A DNA stretch of 64,000 nt from Albimonas pacifica (GCF_900113695.1 NZ_FOQH01000003.1:372001-436000), one strand, 5' to 3'; shown: positions 1 through 9,561, counted from the stretch's first letter. The notes: generated by a model not told the origin, from the sequence alone. Numbers and translations are program-made.

Positions 1-2
1 CC

Positions 3-533
3 GCCGCCCTGCGCGAGCGCGCGCGGCGCGGCGTGCAGGTGATCGAGGCCGCCATGGGCGCCGTCGATCCCGCGGTTCTGCTGGGCCTCGGCGTCGGCGC
101 CGAGAACGACATGGAGGCGCGCCACGAGGTGCACCACCATCACCACCACCACGACGACGATCATGACGACGATGGTCATGGGGACCACGACGATCATGAC
201 CACGAGCACGAGCACGGCCATGACGAGTTCGAGAGCTTCCACGTCGATCTGCCCGAGCTGCCCGACCCCGCCGCCTTCCAGGCCGCGGTCTCCGAGATCA
301 TCGCCGCCCACGACCTGCTGCGCGTGAAGGGCTTCGCGGCCGTCTCCGGCAAGCCGATGCGCCTGCTGATCCAGGCGGTGGGCCCCCGCGTCGACGCCCA
401 TTTCGACCGCCCCTTCGCGGCCGGCGAGGCGCGCGCGACCCGGCTGGTGGTGATCGGCCTCGCCGGCATCGACCGTCCGGCGGTGACGGCGGCCCTGACC
501 GCCGCGGCGTCGCCCGAGACCGCGCCCGCCTGA
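3..533 (+). CDS. cobW: CobW, C-terminal part (gene cut by window edge)
   Basis: The frame is open from the first in-frame base, so the start and the N-terminal GTPase domain lie outside the window; 176 residues are visible. They contain a long His/Asp/Glu-rich stretch (codons around bases 130-230) of the kind that links the two halves of COG0523/CobW metal-chaperone GTPases, followed by a CobW C-terminal domain. CobW is thought to help cobalt delivery for aerobic corrin synthesis. The stop overlaps the cobN start (TGATG), so the two genes are translationally coupled. That coupling is why CobW is preferred over another COG0523 family member. Confidence 0.9.
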   Translation, partial: AALRERARRGVQVIEAAMGAVDPAVLLGLGVGAENDMEARHEVHHHHHHHDDDHDDDGHGDHDDHDHEHEHGHDEFESFHVDLPELPDPAAFQAAVSEIIAAHDLLRVKGFAAVSGKPMRLLIQAVGPRVDAHFDRPFAAGEARATRLVVIGLAGIDRPAVTAALTAAASPETAPA

Positions 534-3500
534 TGCACCTGCTCGCCGCCACGCCGGGAGAGATCTCCGACGGGACCGAGCCGGTCGACCCCGCCCAGGA
601 CCCCGCGGACCTGGTCTTCGTGTCGGCCGCCGACACCGAGCTGGCGGCGCTCTCCGAAGCCCGCCAGGCGCTGGGGGGGGACGCGCCCTCCCTGCGCCTG
701 GCGCATCTGAACTGGCTGGCGCATCCCTATTCGGTCGACCTCTACCTCGACCGGACGGCCACGAAATCGCGCATGGTCGTCGCCCGGGTGCTGGGCGGCG
801 CCGCCTACTGGCGCTACGGGCTCGAGCAGTTCGCGGCCCGCCTGCACGCGGCCGGCGTGCCCTTCGCCGCGCTGCCCGGCGACGACAAGCCCGACGAGAC
901 GCTGGCCCGCCTCTCGACCGTGACCCCCGAGGACTACGCCGCCCTGTGGTCCTTCTGCGTCGAGGGCGGCCCGGACAACGCCCGCGGATTCCTGGCGCAT
1001 GCCCGCGCCATGCTGGACGGCGCCGAGCGCCCGGAGGCCGCGCGTCCGCTGTTGCGCGCGGGGCTGATCGGGGCCCCTCGCGCGGCCTGGCAGGCGGGGG
1101 CGCCGGTGGCTGCCGTCACCGTGTATCGGGCGCTGGTGCAGGGCGCCGGCCTCGCGCCGGTGGAGGCGTTGTGCGCGGCCCTGGCCGAGCGGGGGCTCAA
1201 CCCGCTGCCGATCTTCGTGGCCTCCCTGAAGGACCCGGTCTCGGCCGCCACCGTCGAGGCGATCTTCGCCGAGACGCCCCCCGACGTGGTGATCAACTGC
1301 ACCAGCTTCGCCGTCGGCTCGCCCGACAGGCCCGGCGCGGGGACGGTGCTGGACCGTTCCGGCGCGCCGGTGCTGCAGGCGGTGCTCTCGGCCGGGTCCG
1401 AGACGGCCTGGGCCGAGGCCGCCCGCGGCTTGTCCGCCCGCGACATCGCCATGAACGTGGCTCTGCCCGAGATCGACGGCCGCATCCTGACCCGCGCCAT
1501 CGCCTTCAAGGGCGAGACCTGGTTCGACCCCGACACCCAGTGCCCCATCGCCGCCTTCCGCCCCAAACCCGACCGCATCGCCTTCGTGGCGTCCCTCGCC
1601 GCCAACTGGGCCCGCCTGCGCCGCGCCGCCCCGGCCGAGCGGCGTGTGGCCCTCGTGCTGGCCAACTACCCCAACAAGGACGGGCGCCTCGCCAACGGCG
1701 TCGGCCTCGATACCCCCGCCGGCACGGTCGCGGCTCTGGCCGCGATGAAAGCCGCCGGCTACGGCGTGCAGGACGCCCCCACGGACCCCGCCACGCTGAT
1801 GGAGGCGATCCTCGCCGGCCCCACCAACTGGCTGACCGACCGCGCCGAGCGCCGGGGCGGCGAGCGCCTGTCCCTGAGCGCCTACCGCAAGGCCTACGCC
1901 CGCCTCCCCCAAGCCGCCCGCCAGGCGGTCGAGGACCGGTGGGGCCCGCCCGAGGCCGACCCGTTCCTGGCGGTCTCCGACGGCGCCGAGCCGGCCTTCG
2001 CCCTCTCGATCCTGCGCTACGGCAATGCGGTGGTCGGCGTGCAGCCCGCGCGCGGCTACAACATCGACCCCGACGAGACCTACCACGCCCCGGACCTGGC
2101 CCCGCCGCACAACTACCTCGCCTTCTACGTCTGGCTGCGCGAGGCGTTCGGCGCCCACGCCCTCGTCCACTTCGGCAAGCACGGCAACCTGGAGTGGCTG
2201 CCCGGCAAGGCCGTGGCGCTGGCCGAGGAGGATTTCCCCGAAGCCGTGCTGGGCCCCCTCCCGCATCTCTACCCGTTCATCGTCAACGACCCCGGCGAGG
2301 GCACGCAGGCCAAGCGGCGCACCCAGGCGGTGATCGTCGATCACCTGACCCCGCCGCTGACCCGCGCCGAGTCCTACGGCGACCTGCGCGCGCTCGAGGC
2401 GCTGGTCGACGAATACTACGAGGCCGCCGGCGTCGACCCCCGGCGCATCGACCACCTGAAGGGCGAGATCCTCTCCCTGATGTCCGCGACGGGCCTCGAC
2501 GTCGACGTGGGCGCCGAAGGAGACGACGCGGATTCCCGCCTGCAGAAGCTCGACGCCTACCTCTGCGAGCTGAAGGAGAGCCAGATCCGCGACGGTCTCC
2601 ACATCTTCGGCGCCAGCCCCGAGGGCCGCCTGCGCCGCGACCTCGCCATCGCCCTCGCCCGCGTCCCGCGCGGCGACGGCAGGGGGCCGGACGCCTCGCT
2701 GATCCGGGCGCTGGCCGCCGACCTCGCCCTCGACTTCGATCCCCTCGACTGCCCGATGGCCGAGCCCTGGACCGGACCGAAGCCGGACGCGCTGGCCGAG
2801 CTCACGCAGGACCCCTGGCGCACCCAGGGCGACGCGGTGGAGCGGCTGGAGCTGCTCGCCATCGCGCTGGTGGAGGGGCGGGCGCAGCCCCCGGGCCCCG
2901 CCTCGGCCGAGGTCATGGGACATGTCCGCGACCACATCCTGCCCACGCTCGACGGCTGCGGGCCGGCGGAGATGGGGGCGCTGCTGACCGGGCTGTCAGG
3001 GCGGTTCGTGCCGCCGGGCCCGTCCGGAGCGCCGACCCGCGGGCGGCTGGACGTTCTCCCTACCGGCCGGAATTTCTTCTCCGTCGACAGCCGCGCCGTG
3101 CCGACGCGGGCGGCCTGGGCGCTGGGCTGGCGCTCGGCCAGCGAGCTGATCGACCGGCACGTGCAGGAGCAGGGCGACTGGCCCCGCACCATGGCCGTCA
3201 CCGCCTGGGGCACCGCCAACATGCGCACGGGCGGCGACGACATCGCCCAGGCGCTGGCGCTGATGGGGGTGCGGCCGACCTGGGACGACGCCTCGCGCCG
3301 GGTGACGGGGTTCGAGATCATCCCCGCCACGGCGCTCGGCCGGCCCCGCGTGGACGTGACGCTCCGCGTCTCCGGTTTCTTCCGCGACGCGTTTCCGGCG
3401 CAGGTGGACCTGGTGGCCTCGGCCGCCGCCGCGGTCATGCGGCTCGACGAGCCGGAAGCCGAAAACCCCGCCGCCGGCCGCTTCCGCCGCGAATCCGAGA

Positions 3501-4228
3501 CCATCGGCGAGACCCGCGCCCTGCGCCGCGTCTTCGGCTCCAAGCCCGGGGCCTATGGCGCGGGACTTCAGGCGATGATCGACGAGAAGCTGTGGACGAA
3601 CCGCGCCGACCTCGCCGACGCCTACCTGGAATGGGGCGGCTACGCCTACGGGGCGGGGGAGGAAGGGGTCTCGGCCCGCGCCGATCTGGAGACCCGCCTC
3701 GCCCTCGTCGAGGCCACCGTCCAGAACCAGGACAACCGCGAGCACGACCTGCTCGACAGCGACGACTACTACCAGTTCGAGGGCGGCATCGCGGCCGCGG
3801 TCGAGACCCTGCGCGGGACCGCCCCGATCAGCTACCACACCGACCACTCCCGCCCCGAACGCCCCGTCATCCGCACGCTCGACGAGGAGATCGGCCGCGT
3901 GGTCCGCGCCCGCGCCGTCAACCCCAAGTGGATCGAGGGGGTCAGGCGCCACGGCTACAAGGGCGCCTTCGAGATCGCGGCGACGGTCGACTACCTGTTC
4001 GCCTTCGCCGCCACGACCCATGCCGTGCGCGACCACCATTTCGATCTGGTCCACGCGGCCTATCTGGAGGACGAGGCCACCCGGGCGTTCCTCGCGGAAA
4101 ACAACCCCGCCGCCCTGCGCGAGATCGCCGAGCGCTTCCAGGAGGCGATCGAGCGCGACCTGTGGCGCCCGCGGTCCAACTCCGCGCGGGCGCTGCTCGA
4201 CACGCTGACCGACCGGAGCCCCGCATGA
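533..4228 (+). CDS. cobN: Cobaltochelatase large subunit CobN
   Basis: At 1231 residues this has the usual length for CobN, the large subunit of the ATP-dependent cobaltochelatase that inserts Co2+ into hydrogenobyrinic acid a,c-diamide in the aerobic B12 pathway. It belongs to the CobN/magnesium chelatase H family. The conserved core block HFGKHGNLEWLPGK lies near residue 546, and the C-terminal half ends in the typical helical region. The CobS and CobT chelatase subunits are not in this window. The start ATG overlaps the cobW stop by one base and the stop overlaps the next ATG (ATGA), which indicates one transcript. Confidence 0.97.
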   Translation: MHLLAATPGEISDGTEPVDPAQDPADLVFVSAADTELAALSEARQALGGDAPSLRLAHLNWLAHPYSVDLYLDRTATKSRMVVARVLGGAAYWRYGLEQFAARLHAAGVPFAALPGDDKPDETLARLSTVTPEDYAALWSFCVEGGPDNARGFLAHARAMLDGAERPEAARPLLRAGLIGAPRAAWQAGAPVAAVTVYRALVQGAGLAPVEALCAALAERGLNPLPIFVASLKDPVSAATVEAIFAETPPDVVINCTSFAVGSPDRPGAGTVLDRSGAPVLQAVLSAGSETAWAEAARGLSARDIAMNVALPEIDGRILTRAIAFKGETWFDPDTQCPIAAFRPKPDRIAFVASLAANWARLRRAAPAERRVALVLANYPNKDGRLANGVGLDTPAGTVAALAAMKAAGYGVQDAPTDPATLMEAILAGPTNWLTDRAERRGGERLSLSAYRKAYARLPQAARQAVEDRWGPPEADPFLAVSDGAEPAFALSILRYGNAVVGVQPARGYNIDPDETYHAPDLAPPHNYLAFYVWLREAFGAHALVHFGKHGNLEWLPGKAVALAEEDFPEAVLGPLPHLYPFIVNDPGEGTQAKRRTQAVIVDHLTPPLTRAESYGDLRALEALVDEYYEAAGVDPRRIDHLKGEILSLMSATGLDVDVGAEGDDADSRLQKLDAYLCELKESQIRDGLHIFGASPEGRLRRDLAIALARVPRGDGRGPDASLIRALAADLALDFDPLDCPMAEPWTGPKPDALAELTQDPWRTQGDAVERLELLAIALVEGRAQPPGPASAEVMGHVRDHILPTLDGCGPAEMGALLTGLSGRFVPPGPSGAPTRGRLDVLPTGRNFFSVDSRAVPTRAAWALGWRSASELIDRHVQEQGDWPRTMAVTAWGTANMRTGGDDIAQALALMGVRPTWDDASRRVTGFEIIPATALGRPRVDVTLRVSGFFRDAFPAQVDLVASAAAAVMRLDEPEAENPAAGRFRRESETIGETRALRRVFGSKPGAYGAGLQAMIDEKLWTNRADLADAYLEWGGYAYGAGEEGVSARADLETRLALVEATVQNQDNREHDLLDSDDYYQFEGGIAAAVETLRGTAPISYHTDHSRPERPVIRTLDEEIGRVVRARAVNPKWIEGVRRHGYKGAFEIAATVDYLFAFAATTHAVRDHHFDLVHAAYLEDEATRAFLAENNPAALREIAERFQEAIERDLWRPRSNSARALLDTLTDRSPA

Positions 4229-4611
4229 CCTACACCGGCCGCTGCCAGTGCGGCGCCTGCCGCTTCGACTTCGAGGGCCCGCCGAACTGGGTCGCGCATT
4301 GCCATTGCCTGAGCTGCCGGCGCGCCTCGGGCGCGGCGCTGGTCACCTACGTCGGCGTGCCCGACGGCGCCTGGCGCTGGACGGGGGCCGAGCCGAAGGC
4401 GTGGGAAAGCTCGCCCGGCACGCGCTGGCTGCGCTGCGCCGACTGCGGCGCGCTGGTCGCCTACGACGCCGACCGCTACGGGGCCGAGATCCACTTCCCG
4501 CTGGCCCTGATCGAGGATCCTGTCGGCCTCGTGCCCGAGGCGCATGCGCGCTGGGACGAGCGGGTCGGCTGGCTCGCCTTCGTCGACGACCTGCCCAAGG
4601 AGAGCCGATGA
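4225..4611 (+). CDS. GFA/CENP-V-family zinc protein
   Basis: This 128-residue protein has the Cys pattern of the GFA (glutathione-dependent formaldehyde-activating enzyme/CENP-V) fold: CQCGAC at the N-terminus, then CHCLSC, then CADC. These residues bind zinc in the family. Members vary widely in function, and few are real formaldehyde-activating enzymes, so no substrate is assigned. The start overlaps the cobN stop (ATGA) and the stop overlaps the next start in the same way, so it is made together with the cobalamin enzymes. Whether it has a role in cobalt or thiol chemistry is only inference from context. Confidence 0.85.
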   Translation: MTYTGRCQCGACRFDFEGPPNWVAHCHCLSCRRASGAALVTYVGVPDGAWRWTGAEPKAWESSPGTRWLRCADCGALVAYDADRYGAEIHFPLALIEDPVGLVPEAHARWDERVGWLAFVDDLPKESR

Positions 4612-4937
4612 TCCGCGCCCTGTTCGTGAGCGGCCTCGCCCGCACCCGAGGCCCCACCGCCGCCCAGGTGTTCGGCGACTGGCCCGGCGTGCGCGCCGAC
4701 TTCGCGGGCATCGAGCCCGGCGCCGACGCGCGCCTGAGCCCGGAGCAGCTGGACTGGGCCGACCGCATCTATTGCTTCGAGCCGCGCCACAAGACGCGGA
4801 TCGCGGCCCTGCACGGGCGCTCGCTGCGCGGCCGCACCGTCTATACGCTGGACGTGCCCGACCTCTACACCTTCATGCAGCCCGAGTTGGTGGAGCTGCT
4901 GGTGAACCGCGTCGGCCCCGACCTGAAGTCCGCCTGA
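4608..4937 (+). CDS. Low-molecular-weight phosphatase-like protein lacking the catalytic Cys
   Basis: This 109-residue protein matches the short low-molecular-weight protein tyrosine phosphatase-like family along its length: an N-terminal phosphate loop, a central LDWADRIYCFE segment and a C-terminal DVPDLYTFMQPELVELL segment. The family P-loop is C-x5-R. Here the Cys position is Ser8 (AGC codon) followed by Arg14 and Pro16-Thr17. Loss of the nucleophile predicts no normal phosphatase activity, so it may only bind phosphate or a partner. It overlaps the GFA gene (ATGA) and precedes cobO by 11 bases inside the cobalamin operon. Confidence 0.8.
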   Translation: MIRALFVSGLARTRGPTAAQVFGDWPGVRADFAGIEPGADARLSPEQLDWADRIYCFEPRHKTRIAALHGRSLRGRTVYTLDVPDLYTFMQPELVELLVNRVGPDLKSA

Positions 4938-4948
4938 GGGAGGCCGAG

Positions 4949-5569
4949 ATGTCCGAGAAACCCCCTGTCGACGACGAGCGCCACGCCGCCAAGATGGCGA
5001 AGAAGAAGGCCGCCCGCGACAAGATCATGGCCACCAAGACCGACGAGAAGGGCCTGATCGTCGTCCACACCGGCAAGGGCAAGGGCAAGTCCACCGCCGC
5101 CTTCGGCATGATCTTCCGCTGCATCGCCCACGGGATGCCCTGCGCCGTCGTGCAGTTCATCAAGGGCGGCATGGCCACCGGCGAGCGCTCCCTGATCCAG
5201 GACCGCTTCTCGGACCTGTGCGAGTTCCACGCCATGGGCGAGGGCTTCACCTGGGAGACGCAGGACCGCGCCCGCGACATCGAGATGGCGCAGGCGGCGT
5301 GGGAGAAGGCCAGGGAGCTGATCCGCGATCCGAAACACCGCATGGTGCTGCTGGACGAGATCAACATCGCGCTGCGCTACGACTACCTCGACATCGACGA
5401 GGTGGTGACCTTCCTCGTCGAGGAGAAGCCCGCGATGACCCATGTCGTCCTCACCGGCCGCAACGCCAAGGACGAGCTGCTGGAGATCGCCGACCTCGCC
5501 ACCGAGATGGAGCTGCTCAAGCACCCGTTCCGCTCCGGCGTGAAGGCGCAGATCGGGGTGGAATTCTGA
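4949..5569 (+). CDS. cobO: Cob(I)yrinic acid a,c-diamide adenosyltransferase CobO
   Basis: CobO transfers the 5'-deoxyadenosyl group of ATP to the cobalt of corrinoids, making the Co-C bond of the coenzyme. The 206-residue protein has the BtuR/CobA/CobO architecture: a Lys-rich N-terminus, a P-loop TGKGKGKST at residues 41-49, a LLDEIN Walker B-like strand and the family-specific C-terminus [13 protein letters not shown]. The start chosen has a GGGAGG Shine-Dalgarno eight to nine bases upstream. It follows the phosphatase-like gene by 11 bases and ends 82 bases before cobQ. Confidence 0.96.
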   Translation: MSEKPPVDDERHAAKMAKKKAARDKIMATKTDEKGLIVVHTGKGKGKSTAAFGMIFRCIAHGMPCAVVQFIKGGMATGERSLIQDRFSDLCEFHAMGEGFTWETQDRARDIEMAQAAWEKARELIRDPKHRMVLLDEINIALRYDYLDIDEVVTFLVEEKPAMTHVVLTGRNAKDELLEIADLATEMELLKHPFRSGVKAQIGVEF

Positions 5570-5592
5570 GCGCGGCGGCCGCGTCGCGCCGT

Positions 5593-5635
5593 GTCCCGGG
5601 CCTGACCCGGGACCTCCCGCGGCCGGCCGCAGGCG
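5593..5635. repeat. Dispersed hairpin repeat, family 2, copy 1
   Basis: The cobO-cobQ gap holds an inverted repeat, GTCCCGGG-cct-ga-CCCGGGAC, followed by CTCCCGCGGCC. The same unit recurs at 13429, 15704 and 56171. In this copy the outer pair next to the ends is T-A. In the other three it is C-G, so pairing is kept. It could form an RNA hairpin inside the cobalamin transcript. Confidence 0.7.
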
Positions 5636-5651
5636 CGGGGAGGCAGGCGTC

Positions 5652-7190
5652 ATGCCCGCGATCATGATCCAGGGCGCCGGCTCCAACGTCGGCAAGTCGG
5701 TGCTGGCGGCGGGGCTGTGCCGGGCGGCGGCGCGCCGGGGCCTTTCCGTGCGGCCGTTCAAGCCGCAGAACATGTCCAACAACGCCGCCGTCACCGAGGA
5801 CGGGGGCGAGATCGGCCGCGCCCAGGCGCTGCAGGCCATGGCCTGCGGGGTCGCGCCCCATACCGACATGAACCCGGTGCTGCTGAAGCCCGAGACCGAC
5901 GTCGGCGCGCAGGTCGTGGTGCAGGGAAAGCGCGTCGCGACCTGCAAGGCGCGCGACTACGCCCGGCTGAAGCCCTCGCTGATGGCGCCGGTGCTGGAGA
6001 GCTTCCGGCGCCTGGCCGCCGGCTGCGACCTGGTGGTGGTCGAGGGCGCGGGCTCGCCGGCCGAGGTGAACCTGCGCGCCAACGACATCGCCAACATGGG
6101 CTTCGCCGAGGCCGCCGACGTGCCCGTGGTGCTGGTGGGCGACATCGACCGCGGCGGGGTGATCGCCCAGCTGGTCGGCACGCTCGCGGTGCTGGACCCG
6201 GCGGACGCGGCCCGGATCAAGGGCTTCGTGATCAACAAGTTCCGCGGCGATCCCAGCCTCTTCGACGACGGCTACCGGCTGATCGAGGCGCGCACCGGCT
6301 GGCGGGGCCTGGGCGTCGCGCCCTGGTTCGCCTCCGCCTCCCGCCTGCCGGCGGAGGATGCGCTGGACGTGGCCTCGGGCGGCTCGGGCGCGCTGAAGGT
6401 GGTCTGCCCGCTGCTCTCGCGCATCGCCAATTTCGACGACCTCGACCCGCTGAAGCTGGAGCCCTCGGTCGCCGTCGAGATGATCCGCCCCGGCCGGCCG
6501 CTGCCGGGCGACGCCGACGTGGTGATCCTGCCGGGATCGAAGTCCACCCGCGGGGATCTCGCCTTCCTGCGCGCGCAGGGCTGGGACGTGGACCTGGCGG
6601 GGCATGTGCGCCGCGGGGGGCGGGTGCTGGGCCTCTGCGGCGGCTACCAGATGCTGGGCCGCGCGGTGATCGACGCCGATGGGATCGAGGGGGAGCCGGG
6701 GGAGACGCCGGGCCTGGGTCTCCTCGACGTCGTCACCCGCATGACCCCCGCCAAGCGGCTCGAGCGGGTGGCCGCCCGCCATCTCGCGACCGGCCGCGGG
6801 GTCGAGGGCTACGAGATGCACATCGGCGTCACCGAGGGGCCCGACCGCGCCCGTCCGGTGCTGGAGATCGAGGGGCCGGGCGGTCCGCGGCCCGAGGGCG
6901 CCGCCTCCGCCGACGGGCGCATCGCGGGGACCTACGTGCACGGGCTCTTCGCCCAGGACGGGTTCCGGGCGGCCTGGCTCGAGGGCTTCGGCGCCGCCGC
7001 CTCCGGTCTCGGCTACGGGGCGGAGGTGGAGGCGGCGCTGGATGCGCTCGCCGACCATCTCGAGGCGCATCTCGACGTCGAGGGGATGCTGGCGATCGCC
7101 GGCGCGCGCCGGGCCGGCCGCCGGCCTCAGAAGGTCAGCGCCCAGATCAGCCCCAGCGACGCCGCGGTCAGCCAGACCATGCGGCGGTAG
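5652..7190 (+). CDS. cobQ: Cobyric acid synthase CobQ
   Basis: CobQ amidates the b, d, e and g carboxyls of adenosylcobyrinic a,c-diamide using glutamine and ATP. The 512-residue protein has the N-terminal dethiobiotin-synthetase-like domain (P-loop GAGSNVGKS at residues 8-16, then KPQNMSNNA) and a C-terminal class I glutamine amidotransferase domain. The latter has nucleophile Cys329 in LGLCGGYQ and the catalytic His430 in GTYVHGLF. The length is normal. Its last 64 bases overlap the 3' end of cobD on the other strand. Confidence 0.97.
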   Translation: MPAIMIQGAGSNVGKSVLAAGLCRAAARRGLSVRPFKPQNMSNNAAVTEDGGEIGRAQALQAMACGVAPHTDMNPVLLKPETDVGAQVVVQGKRVATCKARDYARLKPSLMAPVLESFRRLAAGCDLVVVEGAGSPAEVNLRANDIANMGFAEAADVPVVLVGDIDRGGVIAQLVGTLAVLDPADAARIKGFVINKFRGDPSLFDDGYRLIEARTGWRGLGVAPWFASASRLPAEDALDVASGGSGALKVVCPLLSRIANFDDLDPLKLEPSVAVEMIRPGRPLPGDADVVILPGSKSTRGDLAFLRAQGWDVDLAGHVRRGGRVLGLCGGYQMLGRAVIDADGIEGEPGETPGLGLLDVVTRMTPAKRLERVAARHLATGRGVEGYEMHIGVTEGPDRARPVLEIEGPGGPRPEGAASADGRIAGTYVHGLFAQDGFRAAWLEGFGAAASGLGYGAEVEAALDALADHLEAHLDVEGMLAIAGARRAGRRPQKVSAQISPSDAAVSQTMRR

Positions 7191-8074
7191 AGGTCGAGCG
7201 CGCGGCGCAGGTCGGCGGCGACCGGGTCGGGCGCCTCGGCGTTCAGCCAGGGCTCGTGCGCGACGTGGGCGCCGTAGACCCGCGGGCCCGACAGGCGGAT
7301 GTCGAGCGCGCCGGCGAGCGCCGACTCGGGCCAGCCGGCGTTGGGGGAGCGGTGGTTGCGCGCGTCGCGGCGCATCACCCGCAGCGGCTGCTCCGGCCGG
7401 CCGGAGGCGAGCGCGAAGAGCGCCCCCGTCAGCCGCGCGGGAACCCAGTTCGCCACGTCGTCGAGGCGCGCGGCGAAGCGGCCGAAGGCCTCGTGGCGCG
7501 CGTCGCGGTGGCCGATCATCGAATCGAGCGTGTTGATCGCCTTGTAGGCCACGATCCCCGGCAGGCCGAACAGCGCGCCCCAGAACAGCGGCGCCACGAC
7601 CCCGTCGGAGGCGTTCTCGGCCAGGCTCTCCATCGCCGCGCGGGCGAGGCCGGCCTCGTCGAGCGTGTTGGGATCGCGGCCCACGATGCGCGAGACGGCG
7701 AGCCGGGCGCCGTCGATGTCGCGCGCCTCCAGCGCGTCGGCCACCGGGGCGACGTGGTCGTGGAGCGAGCGGGCGGCGACGAAGGGCCAGGCGAGCACGC
7801 CGGCCAGCGCCACCCCCAGGATCCCCCCCGGCAGCAGCGCCAGAGCCAGGACCGCCGCCGCCACCGAGGCGCCGATCACCAGGAGCGCGGCGCGCAGGCC
7901 GGCGGCGCGGCGGCTTTCCCAGTCCTCGTCCTCGCGGTTCCAGCGCAGGTCGAAGCGGTCGATCAGCCCGCCCATCCAGACCACGGGATGCGAGATCCGA
8001 CGGTGCAGCCGTTCCGGCCAGCCGGCGAAGGCCTCGATCCCGAGGGCGATCAACATGACGAGGGCGCCGGTCAT
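7127..8074 (-). CDS. cobD: Adenosylcobinamide-phosphate synthase CobD (CbiB)
   Basis: CobD/CbiB is a membrane protein that attaches the aminopropanol arm to adenosylcobyric acid, giving adenosylcobinamide (phosphate). The 315-residue protein shows the family's blocks: [14 protein letters not shown] near the N-terminus, the [20 protein letters not shown] region and several hydrophobic helices, including one at the extreme C-terminus. The 3' end overlaps cobQ by 64 bases in opposite orientation. It is followed upstream by a short repeat cluster and cobT on the same strand. Confidence 0.95.
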   Translation of the reverse strand: MTGALVMLIALGIEAFAGWPERLHRRISHPVVWMGGLIDRFDLRWNREDEDWESRRAAGLRAALLVIGASVAAAVLALALLPGGILGVALAGVLAWPFVAARSLHDHVAPVADALEARDIDGARLAVSRIVGRDPNTLDEAGLARAAMESLAENASDGVVAPLFWGALFGLPGIVAYKAINTLDSMIGHRDARHEAFGRFAARLDDVANWVPARLTGALFALASGRPEQPLRVMRRDARNHRSPNAGWPESALAGALDIRLSGPRVYGAHVAHEPWLNAEAPDPVAADLRRALDLYRRMVWLTAASLGLIWALTF

Positions 8075-8138
8075 CGCCGGGATCTCCCATGAAAGGGCGA
8101 AGAAGTGGTTGACGCGGCCCCCGCGCGACGCGCGAAAC

Positions 8139-8264
8139 GCCCCGAAGGGGCGCCTGCACGCCGTCGCCCGGCCGCGCCGCAGGGAGCGCGAGCCGCCCCG
8201 AAGGGGCGCCCCACCTGAGGAACCCCGAAGGGGCGCCCGACCTGAGCCGCCCCGGAGGGGCGCC
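8139..8264. repeat. Cluster of four short palindromic repeats
   Basis: The 232-base gap between cobD and cobT holds four copies of gCCCCGAAGGGGCGCC, at 8139-8154, 8195-8210, 8223-8237 and 8249-8264. The last has CCCCGGAGGGG. Each contains an inverted repeat CCCC-GA/GG-GGGG-like core, and the spacing is irregular (18-56 bases between starts). No gene was seen in the gap. The cluster may act as a transcript-stabilising or terminating element between cobT and cobD. Confidence 0.75.
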
Positions 8265-8306
8265 GGCCTCGGACGGCCCCGCGGGGGCCTGTCGTGCGCA
8301 TCGCGC

Positions 8307-9338
8307 TCAGAGCTTGCCGGAGACGCCGGCGCTCTCGAAGCTCGCCATCTCGCGCAGCATCGCGGCGGCGGACTTGACCAGCGGCCAGGCGAGCAGGGCG
8401 CCGGTGCCCTCGCCCAGGCGCAGGTCCAGCTCCAGCAGCGCCTGCCCGCCGAGGTGGTCGAGCGCGGCGCGGTGGCCCAGTTCGGCCGAGCGGTGGCAGT
8501 AGACGAAGGCCGGCTCGCAGCCCGGTTCCAGCGCGCGGGCGGCCATGGCGGCGGCGGTGGCGATGAAGCCGTCGACCAGGACGACCTTGCGCAGCCCGGC
8601 CGCGCCGATCATCGCGCCGGCCATCATCGCGATCTCGAACCCGCCGTATTCGGCGAGCGCCTGCTCGGCCGTCAGCGCCCCGGTGCGGGCGGCGGCCCGC
8701 TCCAGCACCGCGAGCTTGCGCGTCAGGCCCGCGTCGTCGAGCCCGGTGCCCCGCCCGGTCAGCAGGTCGAGCGGCAGGCCCGAGAGCTTGTGGATCACCA
8801 GCGAGGCGGAGGCGGTGTTGGCGATGCCCATCTCGCCGAAGGCGAGCGCGTGGGCCTCCGAGCCCTCCGCCAGCGCGCGCCCCGCGGCGATCGCCTTCGC
8901 CAGCGTCCCGGGCGTCATCGCCGGGCCCTGGGAGCTGTCGGCGGTTCCCGGGCCCATGCGGCGGTCGATCAGGTCGGGGTGGTCGATGGCCTCGGCGATG
9001 CCCGTGTCGACGACCTTCAGGTCCACGCCGGTGGCGCGGGCGAAGACGTTGGCGGCCGCGCCGCCGGCGAGGAAGTTCAGCGCCATCTGCGCCGTCACCG
9101 CCTGCGGGAAGGCCGAGACGCCCTGCGCCGCGATGCCGTGGTCGCCGGCGAAGATGATCAGCTCGCAGGTCTCCACCGACGGCTCGGTGGTGCCCTTCAG
9201 GGCGGCGATGCGGGCGGCGAGGTCCTCGATCCGCCCCAGCGCGCCCAGCGGCTTGGTCTTGCCGTCGATCGCGCGCCGGATCGCGGCGGCGAGCTGCGGA
9301 TCGCAGGCGAGGGCGTCGGCGGGGGTCAGGTCCTGCAT
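8307..9338 (-). CDS. cobT: Nicotinate-nucleotide--dimethylbenzimidazole phosphoribosyltransferase CobT
   Basis: CobT makes alpha-ribazole phosphate from nicotinate mononucleotide and 5,6-dimethylbenzimidazole for the lower ligand of B12. (It is called CobU in the Pseudomonas denitrificans scheme.) The 343-residue protein shows the family blocks IFAGDHGIA, MGIANTASA and the C-terminal LGEGTGALLAWPL, where Glu310 matches the catalytic Glu of the Salmonella enzyme. The ATG at 9338 was chosen because the family begins just before the first helix here. An open extension upstream is low-complexity and crosses the divergent promoter region. Confidence 0.95.
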   Translation of the reverse strand: MQDLTPADALACDPQLAAAIRRAIDGKTKPLGALGRIEDLAARIAALKGTTEPSVETCELIIFAGDHGIAAQGVSAFPQAVTAQMALNFLAGGAAANVFARATGVDLKVVDTGIAEAIDHPDLIDRRMGPGTADSSQGPAMTPGTLAKAIAAGRALAEGSEAHALAFGEMGIANTASASLVIHKLSGLPLDLLTGRGTGLDDAGLTRKLAVLERAAARTGALTAEQALAEYGGFEIAMMAGAMIGAAGLRKVVLVDGFIATAAAMAARALEPGCEPAFVYCHRSAELGHRAALDHLGGQALLELDLRLGEGTGALLAWPLVKSAAAMLREMASFESAGVSGKL

Positions 9339-9561
9339 CGGGGGCTCCTGCAGCGTCTGGATCGGCGCGGACCCTACGGGCGGCGGCGCCCCCGCGCAAG
9401 ACGAGCCGCGGGGGCCGGGTCGACAGCTGTCGACTCGCGCGCGGCGCTCGGCCAGCGACGGCGCGGAGGCGGATCCCGACGCCCCCTCCGGCCCGCCCCT
9501 CTGGCCTGGGCGGGCGCAAGCGCATAGGGGTGGGCGCAGGACGCTGTCGGGAGGATCGGTG
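9339..9561. promoter_or_regulatory. Divergent cobT/cobU control region with 16-bp palindrome
   Basis: This 223-base region separates the divergent cobT and cobU starts, so it must carry both promoters or leaders. It contains a perfect 16-bp palindrome, GTCGACAGCTGTCGAC, at 9419-9434, a plausible operator for a dimeric regulator. I looked for the conserved cobalamin-riboswitch B12 box and its flanking GGGAA/GGTG elements and saw none. No clear -35/-10 pair stands out in the GC-rich sequence. Confidence 0.5.

Noticed and set aside
194-2935. Long open frame opposite cobN
   Set aside because: It has the Arg/Gly/Val-rich low-complexity composition of a shadow frame in very GC-rich DNA, and cobN explains the region fully.
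9339-9561. Cobalamin riboswitch upstream of cobT or cobU
   Set aside because: The conserved B12-box and its flanking core elements are not visible on either strand.
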